This document shows, one piece after another, positions 21,692 through 34,846 of a DNA stretch of 64,000 nucleotides. The stretch comes from Branchiostoma floridae (lineage: Eukaryota; Chordata; Leptocardii; Amphioxiformes; Branchiostomatidae): assembly GCF_000003815.2 (NCBI RefSeq), contig NC_049986.1, positions 17,866,457 to 17,930,456 on the forward strand. Direction: 5' to 3'. Under the pieces are notes generated by a model. It was not told where the DNA came from and did no database searches. It saw only the letters and a program-made list of their open reading frames with translations. The stretch's first letter is position 1, and each line of letters begins with the position of its first letter. The translations under genes and the position numbers were made by a program.

Positions 21692-24270
21692 AAACACACA
21701 CAAACAAACACACAAACACACAAGGAAGATGTTACATATAAAATGACTTTACATATAAAGATGTGATCAGTGAAGTGGGGGCTTAATGATGGGGGTCGAC
21801 ACAACCCAGACATATCTGTTACGTGGACGAGAGGTTGATATTAGGTACATCACAGACAGCCATGATGAGAATCTTCATGAAGTAAAAAGTCTCAATTTAG
21901 GGGTCGACATGACATGTCTCTAATCAGAACCACTGTGTCCGTTTCTTGGCTTTTGTTGGATGGCTCTGTACAAGAAGAAGGCTTTCTGTAACATTACATA
22001 TAAAGATGTGATCAGCAATATGGTGAGTCTTGATGATTGGTGTCGACATAACCCAGACATATCTGTTACGTGAGCACGAGGTTGATATTGGGTACTGAGA
22101 GCATCATAGACAGCCATGATGAGAAATATTCATGAAGTAAAAAGTCCCAATCTAGGGGTCGACATGACACAAGTTTATTCAGAATCTTTAACCGTTTTGG
22201 GGGGCTTTTGTTTTCGGTGTTTCTGTTTGTCTGCTCGCCAAGTACAGCCATGAAGAATGTGAAGTCTTTCTGCAACATTACATATAAAGATGTGATCAGC
22301 GATATGGTGAGTCTTGACGATTGGGGTCGACACAACCCAGACATATCTGTTACGTGAGCACGAGGTTGATACTAGGTAACTGTTACATCATAGACAGGCA
22401 TGGTGTTGTAGACATCATGCAACCTAGTGACTAGTCGAGATGACATCTCTTTAACAGGATCCTTAATCGTCTGTTTTTATTGTCTTTTGTTTTCGGTGTT
22501 TCTGTTTGTTTCTTTGTTTGCCAAGTACAGCCATGAAGAAGGAGAAGACTTTCTGTAACGTTACATATGCAGATGTGATCAGTGACATGGTGAGTCTTGG
22601 TGGTTGGGGTCGACACAACCCAGACATATTTGTTACGTGGGTGGGAGGTTGATACACATGTACTAGGTACCGTATGCACAGCCATGGTGAGAAATCTTCA
22701 TGAAGTAAGAAAAAGTCCCAATCTAGATAGCCTGGGTACCATTCTCCGCTGGTCGGCTTTGGGGTGCTTTACCCGGCCCAGTGTGCTAAGGCACCGACCT
22801 GCTTCTGTCAGCCTGTCTGATTAGCTGCCTTTTGAGATTTTGCCGCAAGAGATTTTAGCCGGCCTTTTTTAGTTTACAGCCATGATGAGAAATCAAGCAC
22901 AGACATCATGAAGTAAAGAAACTCCCAATCTAGGGGTCGACATGACATGTCTACTCGTACAATCAAAATCGCTGTGTCTGTTTCTTGACTTTTGTTTTCC
23001 ATGTTTCTGTTTGTTCGTCAAGTACAGTCATGATGAAAAAGTATCAATATGGATAATAGAAAACAGGGTAGGTTTTGCATGAAGACAAGAAGGAGCTGTA
23101 AAGTTACTTGTGTCGGGTGGAAACCATTTCCATACTGGGACGGCTCTGTATAAGAAGAAGGCTTTCTGTAACACTACATATAAAGATGTGATCAGTGATA
23201 TGGTGAGTCTTGATGCTGGGGGTCGACACAACCCAGACATATCTGTTACGTGAGCACCGAGAGCATCATAGACAGCCATGATGAAAAATCTTCATGAAGT
23301 TAGAAAAGTCCCAATCTAGGAGTCGATATGACATCTCTTTAATCAGAATCTTTAATCGTCTGTTTCTTGGCTTTTGTTTTCGGTGTTTCTGTTTGTCTGT
23401 TTGCCAAGTACAGCCACGAGGAAGAAGAAGGCTTTCTGTAACATTACATATAAAGATGTGATCAGGAAAGAGTTGAGCCATGATGTTGGGGGTCAAGACA
23501 ACCCAGACATATCTGTTACGTGAGCGGGAGGCTGATATTGGGTACCGAAGGCGTTAAGCTCAGCCATGATGAGAAATCACCATGAAGTTAAAAAAAGTCC
23601 CAATCTAGGGGTCCATATGACATATCTTTAACCAGAATCTTTAATCGTTTGTTTCTTGGCCTTTGTTTTGTTTTCGGTGTTTCTGTTTGTTCTCCAAGTA
23701 CAGTCATGAAAAAGAAGAAAGCTTTCTGTAACATTACATATAAAAATGTGATCATCAAAGTGTTGAGCCATGACGTTGGGGGTCGAGCTAACCCAGACAT
23801 ATCTGTTACGTGGGCGAGAGACTGATACTACGTACCGAGGGTATCAAAGACAGCCTAGATGTTGTAGATAGACATCAAGAAGTAAAAAAAGTCCAAATCT
23901 AGGGGTCGACATGACATATCTAATTTAATCAGAATCGCTCTGTCTGTTTCTTGGCTTTTGTTTTCGGTGTTTCTGCTTGTTTGTTTGTCAAGTGCAGTCA
24001 TGATAAAAAAATATCAATATGAATGATGAAAAAACAGTGTAGACGTGACATGTCTGTTATCAGAATCGCTATAGCGACTTGCTGTCCGTTTCTTGGCTTT
24101 TGTTTTCGATGACTCCGTTTGTCTGTTCGTCAAGTGCAGTCATGATGAAAAAAATATCAATATGCAAAAAAAACAGAAAACACAGGACCCAATACAGAGG
24201 GTCGACGTGACATGTCTGGTATCAGAGTCGATATGGCGGATTGGTGTTTTTTCAGAGTTACCTTTAAAGC
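20860..24270. repeat. Satellite-like tandem array, unit about 250-290 bp (longer at the left)
   Basis: The block ACCCAGACATATCTGTTACG recurs in direct orientation near 21805, 22054, 22338, 22618, 23232, 23502 and 23790, with older variants near 20937 and 21346. Each unit also holds TTACATATAAAGATGTGATC, GGGGTCGACA and TTGGCTTTTGTTTTCGGTGT. Spacing is mostly 250-290 bp, with one interval of about 614 bp that may be two units with one diverged. A CA microsatellite (21613-21721) interrupts the left part. Confidence 0.85.
21613..21721. repeat. CA microsatellite inside the satellite array
   Basis: CA dinucleotides with CGCA, CTCA and CAAA interruptions over about 109 bp. Confidence 0.97.
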
Positions 24271-24602
24271 GCTAGTCAATGTCTAATTCTAGATTATTTG
24301 GTCTGTCCAGTAAAACTTTCTAGCATGTGTTTCCAACCTTCAAAATATCACACAGCACTCAAACTTCTGCAGATTTGTACTACAATACTAAAGCTTTGGT
24401 GTGAGTGTGTCCGTGCGTGCGTGTTTGTGTGTGTGTGTGTATACGTGCGTGTGTCCGTCTGTCTGTTTGGTAGTTGAATACGTCAAGAAAAAATCGTGGA
24501 TAGGTGTTTGTTTTATTGATTTGTTGGTATGTGTTGGCAAAATGAGGATAAAACTATATGAAGGGCCCCCAGCGGCTTTCCATGGTACAGCAGCGGAATT
24601 GT

Positions 24603-24951
24603 TGGTTCTATTATGCGATCTAAACACCTCCTGAAGAACACATCCTTAAAAAAACTGTTGTATGGAGATCTACCACCGTTATCTCAGGTCATACGAGAAA
24701 GAAGGCTGAGGTTTGCAGGTCACGCATGGCGGAGTAAAGATGAGATCATTAGTGACGTTCTGCTGTGGACACCCAAACATGGTCATGCAAACAGAGGTAG
24801 ACCACGCAAAACATATGTACATCAACTTTGTGAAGACACTGGCTGCTCGGCTGAAGAACTGCCCAAGGCTATGGAGGATAGGGAAGGATGGAAGAAGAGA
24901 GTCATGTCCATCCGTGCAACCAGCATGCCCGGATAATGATGATGATGATGC
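24603..24951 (+). pseudogene. 3' remnant of a non-LTR retrotransposon (LINE) ORF with ATG-repeat tail
   Basis: About 100 codons encode LLYGDLPPLSQVIRERRLR, FAGHAWRSKDEIISDVLLW, then NRGRPRKTYVHQL and EDREGWKKRV. This is the familiar C-terminal tail of LINE reverse transcriptase polyproteins (RRLRF-GH, GRPR, W-x-x-R-V blocks). It stops at TAA (24936) and is followed directly by an ATGATGATG tail, as in several LINE clades. No endonuclease or RT domain precedes it, so it is a 5'-truncated dead copy. Confidence 0.85.
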
Positions 24952-25254
24952 TGTGTTCTGGACATGCTAAGGTAACAGGAAGTATAATTCGCAATGCCTC
25001 CAGGGAATATCACGTCACCTGGCCTCACCTTTGCATCTGTCTCCGATGAGGAGCTATGCCCTTTGTGCCTGTCTTAGTTAAAGAGCTTTCCAAAGCCTGA
25101 CGACACATGAATACAGCGTCATTAATACTCCCCGTCTCTATTGTCTGAATGCACAAATGTCAAGCACATTTTCAAACATCTGTATTTACTATACTAAAGG
25201 GTAACTGCAACTCACTTTGTCGTTATAGTCGCCAGAGACGTTCGTTCGTTATTT

Positions 25255-25535
25255 CGGACCCTTGTAGTACCTAGTGGCACACAAGACAACAAGTTTTCTT
25301 GCTGTTTCAGTAGCAGGGTATATTTTACAGGAAGGAGTTGCTAGCCCTTCCCCCTTAATGTGCTAGAGGAACCTCCTCGAACACGGGACCCACATTGTAT
25401 ATCCCTTTTGAAAGACAGGTACAGCCTCAACCAAGATGTCCTGACTACAAAACTTAAACACTGCTGCCAACTGAGCGGAATCAGGAGCTCAACTGTGAGG
25501 CTGCTACCAGTTGAGCCACAGGGACATCCCTGTCG
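25255..25535 (-). mobile_element. tRNA-derived SINE just upstream of the first paralogue
   Basis: On the minus strand the head reads GTCCCTGTGGCTCAACTGG with a following AGCAGCCTCACAG, typical of a tRNA-like 5' region. The 3' part contains CTGCTACTGAAACAGCAAG. It ends about 45 bp before the ATG at 25579, so it lies in the proximal promoter or 5' UTR. A fragment of the same family is at 28575-28640 inside the gene. Confidence 0.75.
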
Positions 25536-25578
25536 CCAGTGATATTATTCTCTAAATCACGCAGAGTCTGAGAAGAAA

Positions 25579-26377
25579 ATGCTAAGTCCACGGACTAAGA
25601 TCAGTGATCAAGCCAGAGGAGCCTCCGACGGATCACTGAGATCCCCAAGACGTCAGACACAACGGACGAGAGAGACTTCTCCAAGGGCCCCTTCTCCTTC
25701 TGTGGCACAAGAACAAAGGAGACACGTCACATCGCATTCAAGACCTGTGTCTGCCAAACGGCCAAGCTCTGGATATGCGAGACGAACTAAGACAAAGGCT
25801 AGACCGTCGAGCAGTCGTAGTACTGCCAACCACAAGAGAAAAACAAAGACCTCTTCCGACGGAAATGCCTCGACGAGAGCCGAAAGTCCACGAATCTCAA
25901 ACGACAAGCTGACAGTGCCTGACCAATCTAAAGTTTCTCCAAGATCTGGAAGTGAAAGGCCCAAACTTCTCCCGTACATGTTCACTCAGGAGTGTGGAAT
26001 ATCGCCTGATCTTCATGATTTACAATATCTCCCTTCCCCTAGCCCAAGAGACAACAAGACCGAGGAGAAAGCTCCAGCTCAAAACAAGATCTCTCCTCGG
26101 CTACGGCATCATCGCACGTCCTCCAAAACGTCGACAACATCGCAAGGAAAAGGGCGAGAGAAAACCACCCAACGACACGTTCACTACTTTCACAAGTTGG
26201 GCTCCATACCGTGCCCCGCCGGTCTGACCATAACGGACAGTCTATCCCCACCCCGACATCTCAGTCCCTGCTGTACCGCAGACGAACCAGTAGACGAACC
26301 GTGTGGTCTCGTCAAGGACTTGATAACCCCGCTGCGGCGATACCCGTACTGTGAAGTATGCTGTGGGAACGGCACTG
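25579..26377 (+). CDS. Exon 1 of paralogue A: long disordered basic region
   Basis: The ATG has A at -3. It encodes many SP and RSP motifs (SPRRQTQRTRETSPR, RAPSPSVAQEQ) and no hydrophobic segment, so it is probably intrinsically disordered and possibly phosphorylated by proline-directed kinases. The short conserved blocks shared with paralogue B are LLPYM, SPRD and the CxVCC end. If the intron is retained, translation stops three codons later at 26383-26385. Confidence 0.85.
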
Positions 26378-29300
26378 GTAACTAAATTCAATAATTGATT
26401 TGGTTTGTTTTATTCGGCTGTATAAAAAGACATACGGCCAGGGCTACCCAACTAGACAGAGGCTATCACAAATGGCTAGCCCTGGTAACTGCACAATAAG
26501 CGATACAAACGGTTACAATGCACAGTAGATGCGTTTACAGATACACAGTTTTACGTACTAAGATATACAAGTAATACAGGGAAATATTTTCGGTCTTTTC
26601 AATCGGCCATTGTTTGCTTACTGAAATAACAACAGTACTGTCTGTGATAAAAGCACTGTTCCAAGCAGATGTAGGGTCTGGCTCAGTGTATCGGGGTAGG
26701 GCGAAAACGGGAATAAAATTGGAAATGTCAAATACGACTGAAATACTAAACCGAGCCTTACGTCTTCTTGGAGATTACAGGTGACAAACTAACTTGATTT
26801 GATACTGACATCTGCTATGTTGTATCTCTATATCTTTATAAGGTTAAGGTTACAATGTCACTTTGTGTAGAAACTGGAAGCACATAAATCTGTCACCAAC
26901 ATGCATCATCATTTCCTATTAGAATATCACTCTACCTATTGGCAGTAACAATTGACCTAATGCCTGCCTGCACATCCCTGACTCAAACAAACAAACAAAC
27001 GTAACGTAACGATTCTCAAAGTCTCTCGACTCTCGACAAGGTAATGTACACTCTTATTGTTCAACAATGACGAAGAGGTCACTGGTCCATAACCACGTAA
27101 GAGTATAAAAGCCCACTTCTTCTCAGATTCCCTGGCCAGCCTCCAACAGCGTAAAGAGAGAAGAGAACATCGTGAGCAGCCCTGGACAGAGGACACGCCG
27201 GAATATGAGGACCTGCAGTGGAAAATAGGTCAGAATATCATCGTTCATGTCGACGTCTATCTTTAATCCACAAATAAAGATAGAAAGTACCAGACGAGCA
27301 CAAAAACATTTTAAAAAGTAGAATGAAGCATTTTGATGTCTACATAACCCTTAAAGAGGGGTTCACATGTGCGTATATATTCAAGTCCGTATGAGGTCTG
27401 TGTGGAGTTTTTAGCCTCTACCAGGTTCTTCAGGTCGCTAAGAAAATGCTAGTACTAGAAATTGGACAAATATTAATGCATAACATGCCAGAGGAGTTAG
27501 CTGGCCAAGTACTGGTTTGCGACCCAGCTGAATCGTTTGACATAATATCTGGCCATATATGGCAAATTTCTATTATTTTTTCAGCAACCTATGGAGCCTG
27601 GTAGAGGCTAAGACTTTCATACGGCATTATACGGACCTCATACGGACTTGAATATACATGTATACGCACGTGTGAACCCACCTTTAGTGTACACAATACC
27701 AGCATTGGATATCATATCTGGTTACAGCCGATGAACAGGCCACTTTGTTAAACTCGTTGTTTCGGCACAACACATTTCTGAGTAGCCAGCCATGAATGAG
27801 GTGTCGTGTAACAATTTATGCGCTAGATTATTCCCGGGTGACGAGATACGCCATGCCATTTCTGCATCGTGTTGTTGCGTTATCGTCTTGATATTTCATC
27901 CACTAGAGTGGCGACCTTGGTACGACCGCGCTGCGACCTTCGACTTGGCATTGCGCTATACGAATTTCACAAAAAGATCTTTATATGCTTTGTGTCTTTT
28001 GTTGTCTTTTCAGCAGTCACATTTTACATTTTGTATAATGGCCCAATCATAAATTCAGGGTTACACACATGTAATTTAGGTCGCAACCGTCCAATTAAAT
28101 AAATGGAATGGGGATATACAGCAGTATTATGCTTGAAGGAATTTGATAACGTTACGGTCTATTCGCTAGATAAATCCAACTACTTCCTAGGAGGTGATAA
28201 CACTTCACTTACAAGTGTACAAATAGATAAATATATCAAAGAATGTTTCAACCTTGTAACCAATAGTGTAAATGATATTCTAGACTCAACATGTTGAAAG
28301 ATAATTCTATTTTGTTTCCACAGTGAATGAGCTGCAGCTGAATATCGATAACTACAAGGGAGACATCGTTGACCTCCGCTGGAAGGCTGAACAGATCCAG
28401 GAGAGGGCGGACCTGGCCACACATGGCGCGCTCCCGCCGCCAAGGGTAGTGGTGAGTCAGTTCTGTGATAACACAGCTACACGGCAGCAGCAACATACAT
28501 TATTTTTAAGTTTACCTCTCCCCGTTTCTTCCACGTCCTCTTCGTATGATCCAAACAATAAAGGACATTGACCCGCTGTTTCAGTAGCAGGGTATATTTT
28601 ACAGGAAGGGGTTGCTACCTCTTCCCCCTTAACGTATTTTCAATTTTAACTCTCCCCGCTTCTTCCATGTCCTTTTTTAAAATTAAGGACATAGACCTGG
28701 ACCAGACGTTTGTTGTGGTTTGTGGTTTGTGTGTTCGGTGGTTTTCCTTAGCACTGCAACAGAACTACAGGTTTTTGTATTTTCGTATGTACGTTTGGGG
28801 GTTGGGATGGAAATCAGCTCTTTGCATATATTACAATGGAATTCTTGAAGCCTGAAAACTAGACGAGAAAGCAGGCTGAATCAGTATTCTCAGTGGATGA
28901 CTGAGTCATAGTGGTACAAACATGCCAACAATCTCGTCGATGAAAACACAGGGTCTTCGCTACGTGTTATTTATCACTACCCTGGGGCACTATTATGCAT
29001 AATGTTTGCGTGCTATTTTGTCTTCCGTTAACATAATAAACGTTTCTCAATGTCAAAATTTGACTATTCCTTTCTTCCTGTTGTATGTCATGCAATCATC
29101 TATGACCTTATTCTTTTATACAAAACAATTAATTTTGCCTGTAATAACAGCATACGGAAAACATCCAACCTTTGTCATGAAAACAGACGTAAACGTGTCA
29201 AATTTTATTGTTTGACCCGGGAAGTCAAGGACTTTAGGAAAGGTTCGCCTAGATTATAGTCACTTATTATCTAAACATTGAATTCCCAAGGGAGATATGA

Positions 29301-32300
29301 AATGAACCCCTGGTGTAGGTTTTATTTGTAGCAATCAGCTCCATAATAATGTCATGTCACTGTAGATAGTTTATTATCAAAACACAATGAGGTATCTTAA
29401 TTGATGCAAGGTTTTCTCTTAGGTCTAGAAATGCCCCTTGTTCAATATCTTGCCACTACTGTTGAACGAAAACGGCAGAATTTGTAAGCAAATGACATGT
29501 TTAAATACATTCATTTTCTAGTACAAGAAACTACTGCCCTGTTTATTCTTTACCAAACCATCCATATAATATGTGACTTGTCCCTTAAAGCTCTGTCCTA
29601 CCACTTGGTACATAATGTAATCACCACAGGATTGCAACAGCACCGAGTGAAATCATCAATGAAAGCTCCTTGGTATGCGGTATCACAAAGTCTACATGTA
29701 TGTGACTGTCCTTTCATGTGGTAAGACTTATACTATGTTGTTGCAGCTGATCTCCTCCTCCGTACCAAAAGCCAAGTTTCTGCCCCTGACCGTAAAGAGT
29801 GACCCCGCTGTTCTGGTGGTCTCCTATGTAAGTATCTCAAAGTTTCGGTATCGAATCCCTGATCAATTCAAGTGCTGTGCCCTTAGGATAACCACTATAC
29901 ACCTATTCCAGGAGACTCAGCAAAAGGGATGTGTTTGTTTGTTTGTTTATTGTTTATTTCAGGCACCATGGCCCATACACAGCTACAGTATAAACAACTT
30001 AAAAACAATAGTACCTAGCTTCGGTTAGTGACGTGCTGTCGGATTTAATGTACAACCCCGAAAGTCCAGGACTTGAAGGTGGTAACACCTCGAGCACGTT
30101 AAGAACCACACTTATCGAAAAGAGTAAAGGCCCATCTCGATATGAGTGGATTAAGCCTTACAATCTGGTCATATGCAGCATTCGTCTACTTTTGAAAACC
30201 AAACAAACATAACAAACAAACATGCAAGCAAAGACACTCCTAAGAACAATAACTAAAGAAAATAGAATACAACCCACAATAAGAGCGGTAAAAATTCAGG
30301 TCATGAAAATTAATAAGAAAAGTTTCAATTGAGATTTAAATGTTATCAACTATCAAATTGTTATATTGGCTTCTAATTCCTTTCATCTATTGCAGGACCA
30401 CCAGAATGACAGCTTTGACAAAATCCTGGGTAAGGTTTCCATCCTGTTTATCTGTTTTCAGTCTTTCTCATCCCTGACCCAATGGTCAAGGAACGTAACC
30501 ATATTTCAGTTTATACATTTATCCGTACATGTCACTTTTACCGCACAGTCTTGTCGAGTATGGCTTTATTGAAAGTTCAGGTCATCAGGTCAATGAACCC
30601 TAAAATCGCGCAATGATCGAGAAAGCTGTAACACCAGCCGTATTACTACCGAAAACGTTGTTTGTATCTCGCACACTCGTCGTCCGATCGATTTTCGCAC
30701 GATGCGACATGGGTATTATTACGTTCACCATCCGTACACCAGTCTCCTCCAGATACGCCACAAAGCAGTTACTCAAGCAACTGGATATGATTTTGGAAAT
30801 GGTCAGACGTTTCAGATAACATCCACTATCTTTTGTCAGTGACATCAAAGTGATCTGGAAGAAACTGGTCTTTTATACCCTAATTATGAATGCAAAAGAG
30901 ATGAAGACAATTTTGGGTGGAAACAATAGGAAACTAGATAAGACAAAAGTCAAACTGAAGTTGGCTTTGTCATAAGTGGAAGACGTCTTGAGGAAGGTGA
31001 GGGACGGACTGCGCTTTAAAACATCATCTGGGAGAGAGCACACATCTGGGTGCCAGGAGAGATGATTAGCAAAAGTGTCATCACTGAGCATCACATGGCC
31101 AGCCATGCGCCAGGAGGCACAATTGCCAAATCATATAGGTGGAAAACATGTCTGGTCGAAGGGCTTTTCTATACTGCCATTCACGCTTACTTATTCAATG
31201 TTCCTGTTATTCACAGGTGCTGTACAGAGCAAGTTGATCAGCTATTGTCCTGGGTGCAAGGCTAAATCTTTGCTTTTGTATATCAAGGTAAGACCCTAAA
31301 GGCTGCAATGAATTGATTTTCTCGAAGACATCCGCACGCATCGATTTTGCCAGTTTACAAGAGGGAGAAACGCTATCATGCTACACCATCATCTAAAACA
31401 GGACAACGCACTTCCGAAAAACAAAACAAGTATAGAAGTTGAATTTTACTTTGCTGCACCATCCCCATTTCTGCAAGGCAATGACTCTTTTCTGCCATTT
31501 TATTTTTCAAGCTAGTCTTTACAATTACCGCCGCCCCATATAGCGAAGTAATTGGCACCCTATATGTAGATACCAATCATTCGGCCAACAAAACAATCTG
31601 TCTTGAGCAACTATCTGGTCTCCGCAACTACTTTTAGGACAGACTACCTGAATGGCTGCTGAAACCAGGTTTGAATGTATGTCAAGGCCATTGGAATAAC
31701 ATTTTGTGGCCAGGTGTTCAACATTTTATCATGTAAAATAAAACGGTTCAGTAAAATATCAAAGTTATCAAGGGAAAGTGGACTATGTCATGTATCTCTA
31801 ACGATAGTTCACCTTTATTCGCGGGGTAATCTATATCCGTTGTACCTAAAAACAGGATATTGAGGGATATCACGTTGATGGACGGTGGTGTCAAATTGCT
31901 TTTTTTTCTCAATATGATGCAGTTTGAAACCTCCGTCCGTCAACTTGATATCCCGAAATACCCTGGATAACTATACAACGGATAAAGGTTACCCTGCGAA
32001 TAAAGGTGAACTAGCGTTACGTGTATACATGAATATAGGTGGCGCTTTTAAAGATTTTCATGGTGCTAACTGGGTTCATTACATGGCGTCAAAATATCGA
32101 TTCTTTTACACCGATCGGCGTTTTTAAAAGTCTTGAACTTCTTTATGTATTTGATTTGAATTCGATTTGAAGACGTTTGGACCTAACTGGGAGTGTTCGT
32201 GGTAGCTATAAGCTTACGATATATCCACATTTTTCCATTTTGGTAGGACATTCCCTATGACAGCCCAATGTGCAGTACCTCTCCCGTCCGCAGCTAGAAA

Positions 32301-34846
32301 AGTGACAAAGACGACCGTCAAAAAAGCGAAATTTCTGTCTTTCCGTGAATGGAGAAACAGTGAAAGACTCGCAAAGAGCTTTGAATTTTATAGGCTTATA
32401 TGGATTTCCTTTTACAAAAGTAACCTTTTAGAATAAAGAATGACATGCAATATCTAAGACATTTCACAAAGAAAATAATATCAGTGGGTCAAAAACGAAA
32501 TGTTCCTTACGCATTTTGCCAATTTTGAACGTGAATTGTTCACGTCCGGTAGATTGTAACGCTCAGACGGTGAACCACATACAAATTTGATTCGTATTGT
32601 TGTGAGACAAACTAACGTTAAACAACAGATAGTGTGTTTCTGTTTGATTGTCCATGCATTAATAGATCCAATATTTCTTTCAATATACCGCGAAGTGTGT
32701 GGATTACTTTGCAGTGCAATATAATCTTAGGCGCCAGGGAGAGCTGCTTGTTGGACTGAATTGGTGTTCTGATAACAAGACGACACAACCATATACCACG
32801 AAAGAACATGAAAATATGATTGTTTGTTTGTTATATCGCGTTGTGTGTCGCTCCAGTTTCGGGGCGTCTTGAATATGATATCCATAAAATCAAAGCTATG
32901 TGGCAGCTTTTGACTCGTACAGACGTAGAAAGTCTTCTTCATTGATATGATTAAACTTATAATGCAGCTTTTTTTTATTACTTAACCGAGTCCTTTCTTC
33001 TTCAGGGAGGCCCCGCTCATCTGTACCTGAAGAAAAACAAGGTGACAACAGTCGCCAAACTGAAGAAAGAAGGCAGTGAGGACATGGTTTGGTAAGAACA
33101 GATTATAACGTTAAACGTTTCAGTCCGTAAAGTACCAGGATGGATATGCGTAACAATCCGTTTCTTCTTATCGAAGTTTTAAACAAAAAGTGCAGCTAGA
33201 TGTGCAAAGGTTAGGTCGTTCAGTGTAACGTAACCCGAAGCTGCCGCGCCACTTGGCTGCGAAGCTGGTGTGAAATTCAATCATTACAACCCTTGCAGCG
33301 TCAATCAAGTAATTCATTTTGCGAAAACTTCTTCAGAACTGTTTTCATCACGTTGGTAAATTACTCATAGTGTAAGCTTAAGGTTCTTCAAAGACACAAC
33401 CAGAATTGTACTCACTTCCAACGTTTCGATGTCTATCAGAAACAGACCCAGTCATTCACCCTGATGATGATGTCAGATAGACATCGAAATGTTGGACACA
33501 GTGAGTACAATTCTGGTTGTGTCCTTGAAGAACCTTTCTATATATATGTGTGTGACACCGATTTTCCTTCTGTAGGTTCTGGAAGACACTGGGAAGTCTG
33601 ATGAGTAAACTGGAGCCTGACTCCACCGTCATACACATCATGGGCTGTAACGTCATGGGGTATCCCAAATATGTGGGCATTGATGTAAGTATTTGACTTC
33701 GATTTTTCCGATAGTTTCCTACCTTAATACGTTTTGTATCTGTGTTAGAAGCTATCAATAAACTGCACCAAATGCACCAGGCATTCGCAAAGGAACGCAA
33801 CCGGCGCCAATTGGTACAATTCGATTCGTCAACTAGAATTAACATTTACATTGCGAATTTGAAAAATTTCGCGATTCGCAAAAAAGCCAAAAGCTATGCA
33901 ATTTATATAAATATGCTCCGCAATGCATCATAAATAAACTCGCAAAGGTGGCACACATTCCTAGCGCATATTTTATCGCAGTCCAGTAACCAGCTTAAGT
34001 TGTTGTTCCACCTCTCTCCCCAGCTGTTTGAGTACTTACAGGAACTGATGAAGCCTTCCATTGTTAAATTCGAGGCTCCATTGGAGGTTTCCATTAAGGG
34101 TGAGTAGGACCGTTGTACTTTGCCATTGACCAAATATGTCAACAGACATAGGAATGCTATGTTTTTCTCAGAACGTTTATGAAGACCTCCGGGTGAAGAA
34201 TATATGCAAGGACAATGTAATATCTACTACTGGATAAGACTAAAAGATTATTTCCGTACTCTTCTTCAGCGTCACCCAGAATGATTTTTAGAATTCGTTC
34301 ATGTCCGAATCTTAATGCAGTTGTAGAGATTGTTTCTTGGAACTTTTAGAAATAGGAAATATCAAACTGAGATAACAGCATGGGGAGTAGGCTCTATATG
34401 GCATGGACGATAACATTACTGTCAAACCTGCCCAAGAACAGGTCACCATAGACAAGATTCGTAATGCTTATGTCCAGTGTCAAAGGAAAAAAAAGCTATC
34501 CAAGGCACCACCAAAAAGGTGGTCTTTATGTGTAGGTGATCACTTATACAGGCTTTACGTACTGTAGTTGAATGTGTGTCAAAACGGAAAGCATGTATTC
34601 ATATTTAAGCACAGTGTTTCTTCTCTCAAACTTTTTTCCTATCTTCTTTCATCTTCAGGTAACGCTATAATAGGGAGTTACTTTGACAGAAACAAGTACA
34701 AGCTGTGGAAGTCCCAAAAAAACTCCAACAACTTAGAAAAAGTGTTTGGGCTTCGATCTTCGACATCAACATCAAGAGCAACGTCGAGAGTTGCTATGGT
34801 ACCAACAATTACAAGCTGTGGAAGACGTACCGATACTCCATCTTAA
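25579..34846 (+). CDS. Paralogue A of an unrecognised family: SP-rich N-terminus plus DUF4347-like C-terminal domain (10 exons)
   Basis: Exons are 25579-26377, 27127-27228, 28324-28451, 29747-29827, 30396-30429, 31217-31287, 33006-33091, 33576-33684, 34024-34099 and 34659-34846. All introns are GT/AG and every phase matches paralogue B. The product is 557 residues. Residues 1-266 are basic and Ser/Pro-rich (RSPRR, RAPSPS, SPRSGS) with conserved LLPYM and a Cys-rich CEVCC end. Residues 267-343 contain HREQPWTED, DLQWK and NELQLNIDNYKGDIVDLRWK. Residues 344 on form the conserved domain: VLVVSYDHQNDSF, ISYCPGCKAKSLLLYIKGGP, HLYLKKNKVTT and VIHIMGCNVMGYPK. The layout (beta-strand, helix, strand with GG, helix, strand with GCNV) resembles the DUF4347 family, but the His of its SHG motif is absent. 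This is my inference; no function is claimed. The last exon is internally duplicated and its C-terminal 30 residues are probably frameshifted. Confidence 0.88.
26395..26480. repeat. Short dispersed repeat in intron 1 of paralogue A
   Basis: A block with CCAGGGCTACCCAACTAG shows inverted similarity to GCAGGCTAGTTGGGCAGCCC near 19265. The family is not recognised. Confidence 0.35.
27351..27694. mobile_element. Element with about 100-bp terminal inverted repeats
   Basis: The left end holds GGTTCACATGTGCGTATATA, TTCAAGTCCGTATGAGGTC and TTAGCCTCTACCAGG. The right end holds the inverses CCTGGTAGAGGCTAA, GACCTCATACGGACTTGAA and TACGCACGTGTGAACCCACC. It lies in intron 2 of paralogue A. Superfamily not determined. 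Confidence 0.75.
30040..30240 (+). mobile_element. SINE 3' part with AAAC-type tail
   Basis: It shares CACGTTAAGAACCAC, TATCGAAAAGA and GAGTGGATTAAGCCTTACA with the SINE at 12030-12430, and ends in AACCAAACAAACATAACAAAC. It lies in intron 4 of paralogue A. Confidence 0.65.
30762..30853. repeat. Dispersed repeat with AGTTACTCAAGCAACTGGAT
   Basis: The repeat continues GGTCAGACGTTTCAGATAAC and CTATCTTTTGTCAGTGACA. Other copies are at 34875-34955, 41553-41634 and, inverted, 38285-38400. All four lie within the two paralogous genes, but it is probably a general repeat. Confidence 0.75.
31799..32020. mobile_element. MITE, AGTTCACCTTTAT family
   Basis: Ends are TAACGATAGTTCACCTTTAT and ATAAAGGTGAACTAGCGTTA, with the inner block TTTGAAACCTCCGTCCGTCA. 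It lies in intron 6 of paralogue A. Confidence 0.85.
33373..33537. mobile_element. Palindromic element, GTTTCGATGTCTATCAGA type
   Basis: The left arm has AAGGTTCTTCAAAGACACAA and CCAGAATTGTACTCAC; the right arm has GTGAGTACAATTCTGG and TTGTGTCCTTGAAGAACCTT. The centre resembles the hairpin elements at 2034 and 59663. It ends about 39 bp before the exon at 33576. Confidence 0.8.
34659..34846 (+). CDS. Last exon of paralogue A: duplicated C-terminus read partly out of frame
   Basis: The first copy encodes GNAIIGSYFDRNKYKLWKS, then NNLEKVFGL, and aligns with the end of paralogue B (which stops right after VFGL). Here the frame continues for about 30 residues. Another frame of the same DNA (34770-34842) encodes NVESCYGTNNYKLWKTYRYS, a second copy of the exon. 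The continuation of that second copy (SNLDRVFGL) appears at 34965-34995 after an inserted repeat. Confidence 0.8.

Noticed and set aside
21920-23800. Recurrent minus-strand peptide GLCRPQ..RLTISLITS.YVMLQK
   Set aside because: Similarity follows DNA-level identity of satellite units, with stops and frame changes between copies; no sign of selection on protein.
27792-28102. Two overlapping frames of 77-86 residues, including MNEVSCNNLC
   Set aside because: They lie in an intron of paralogue A, lack a counterpart in paralogue B and have no domain-like pattern.
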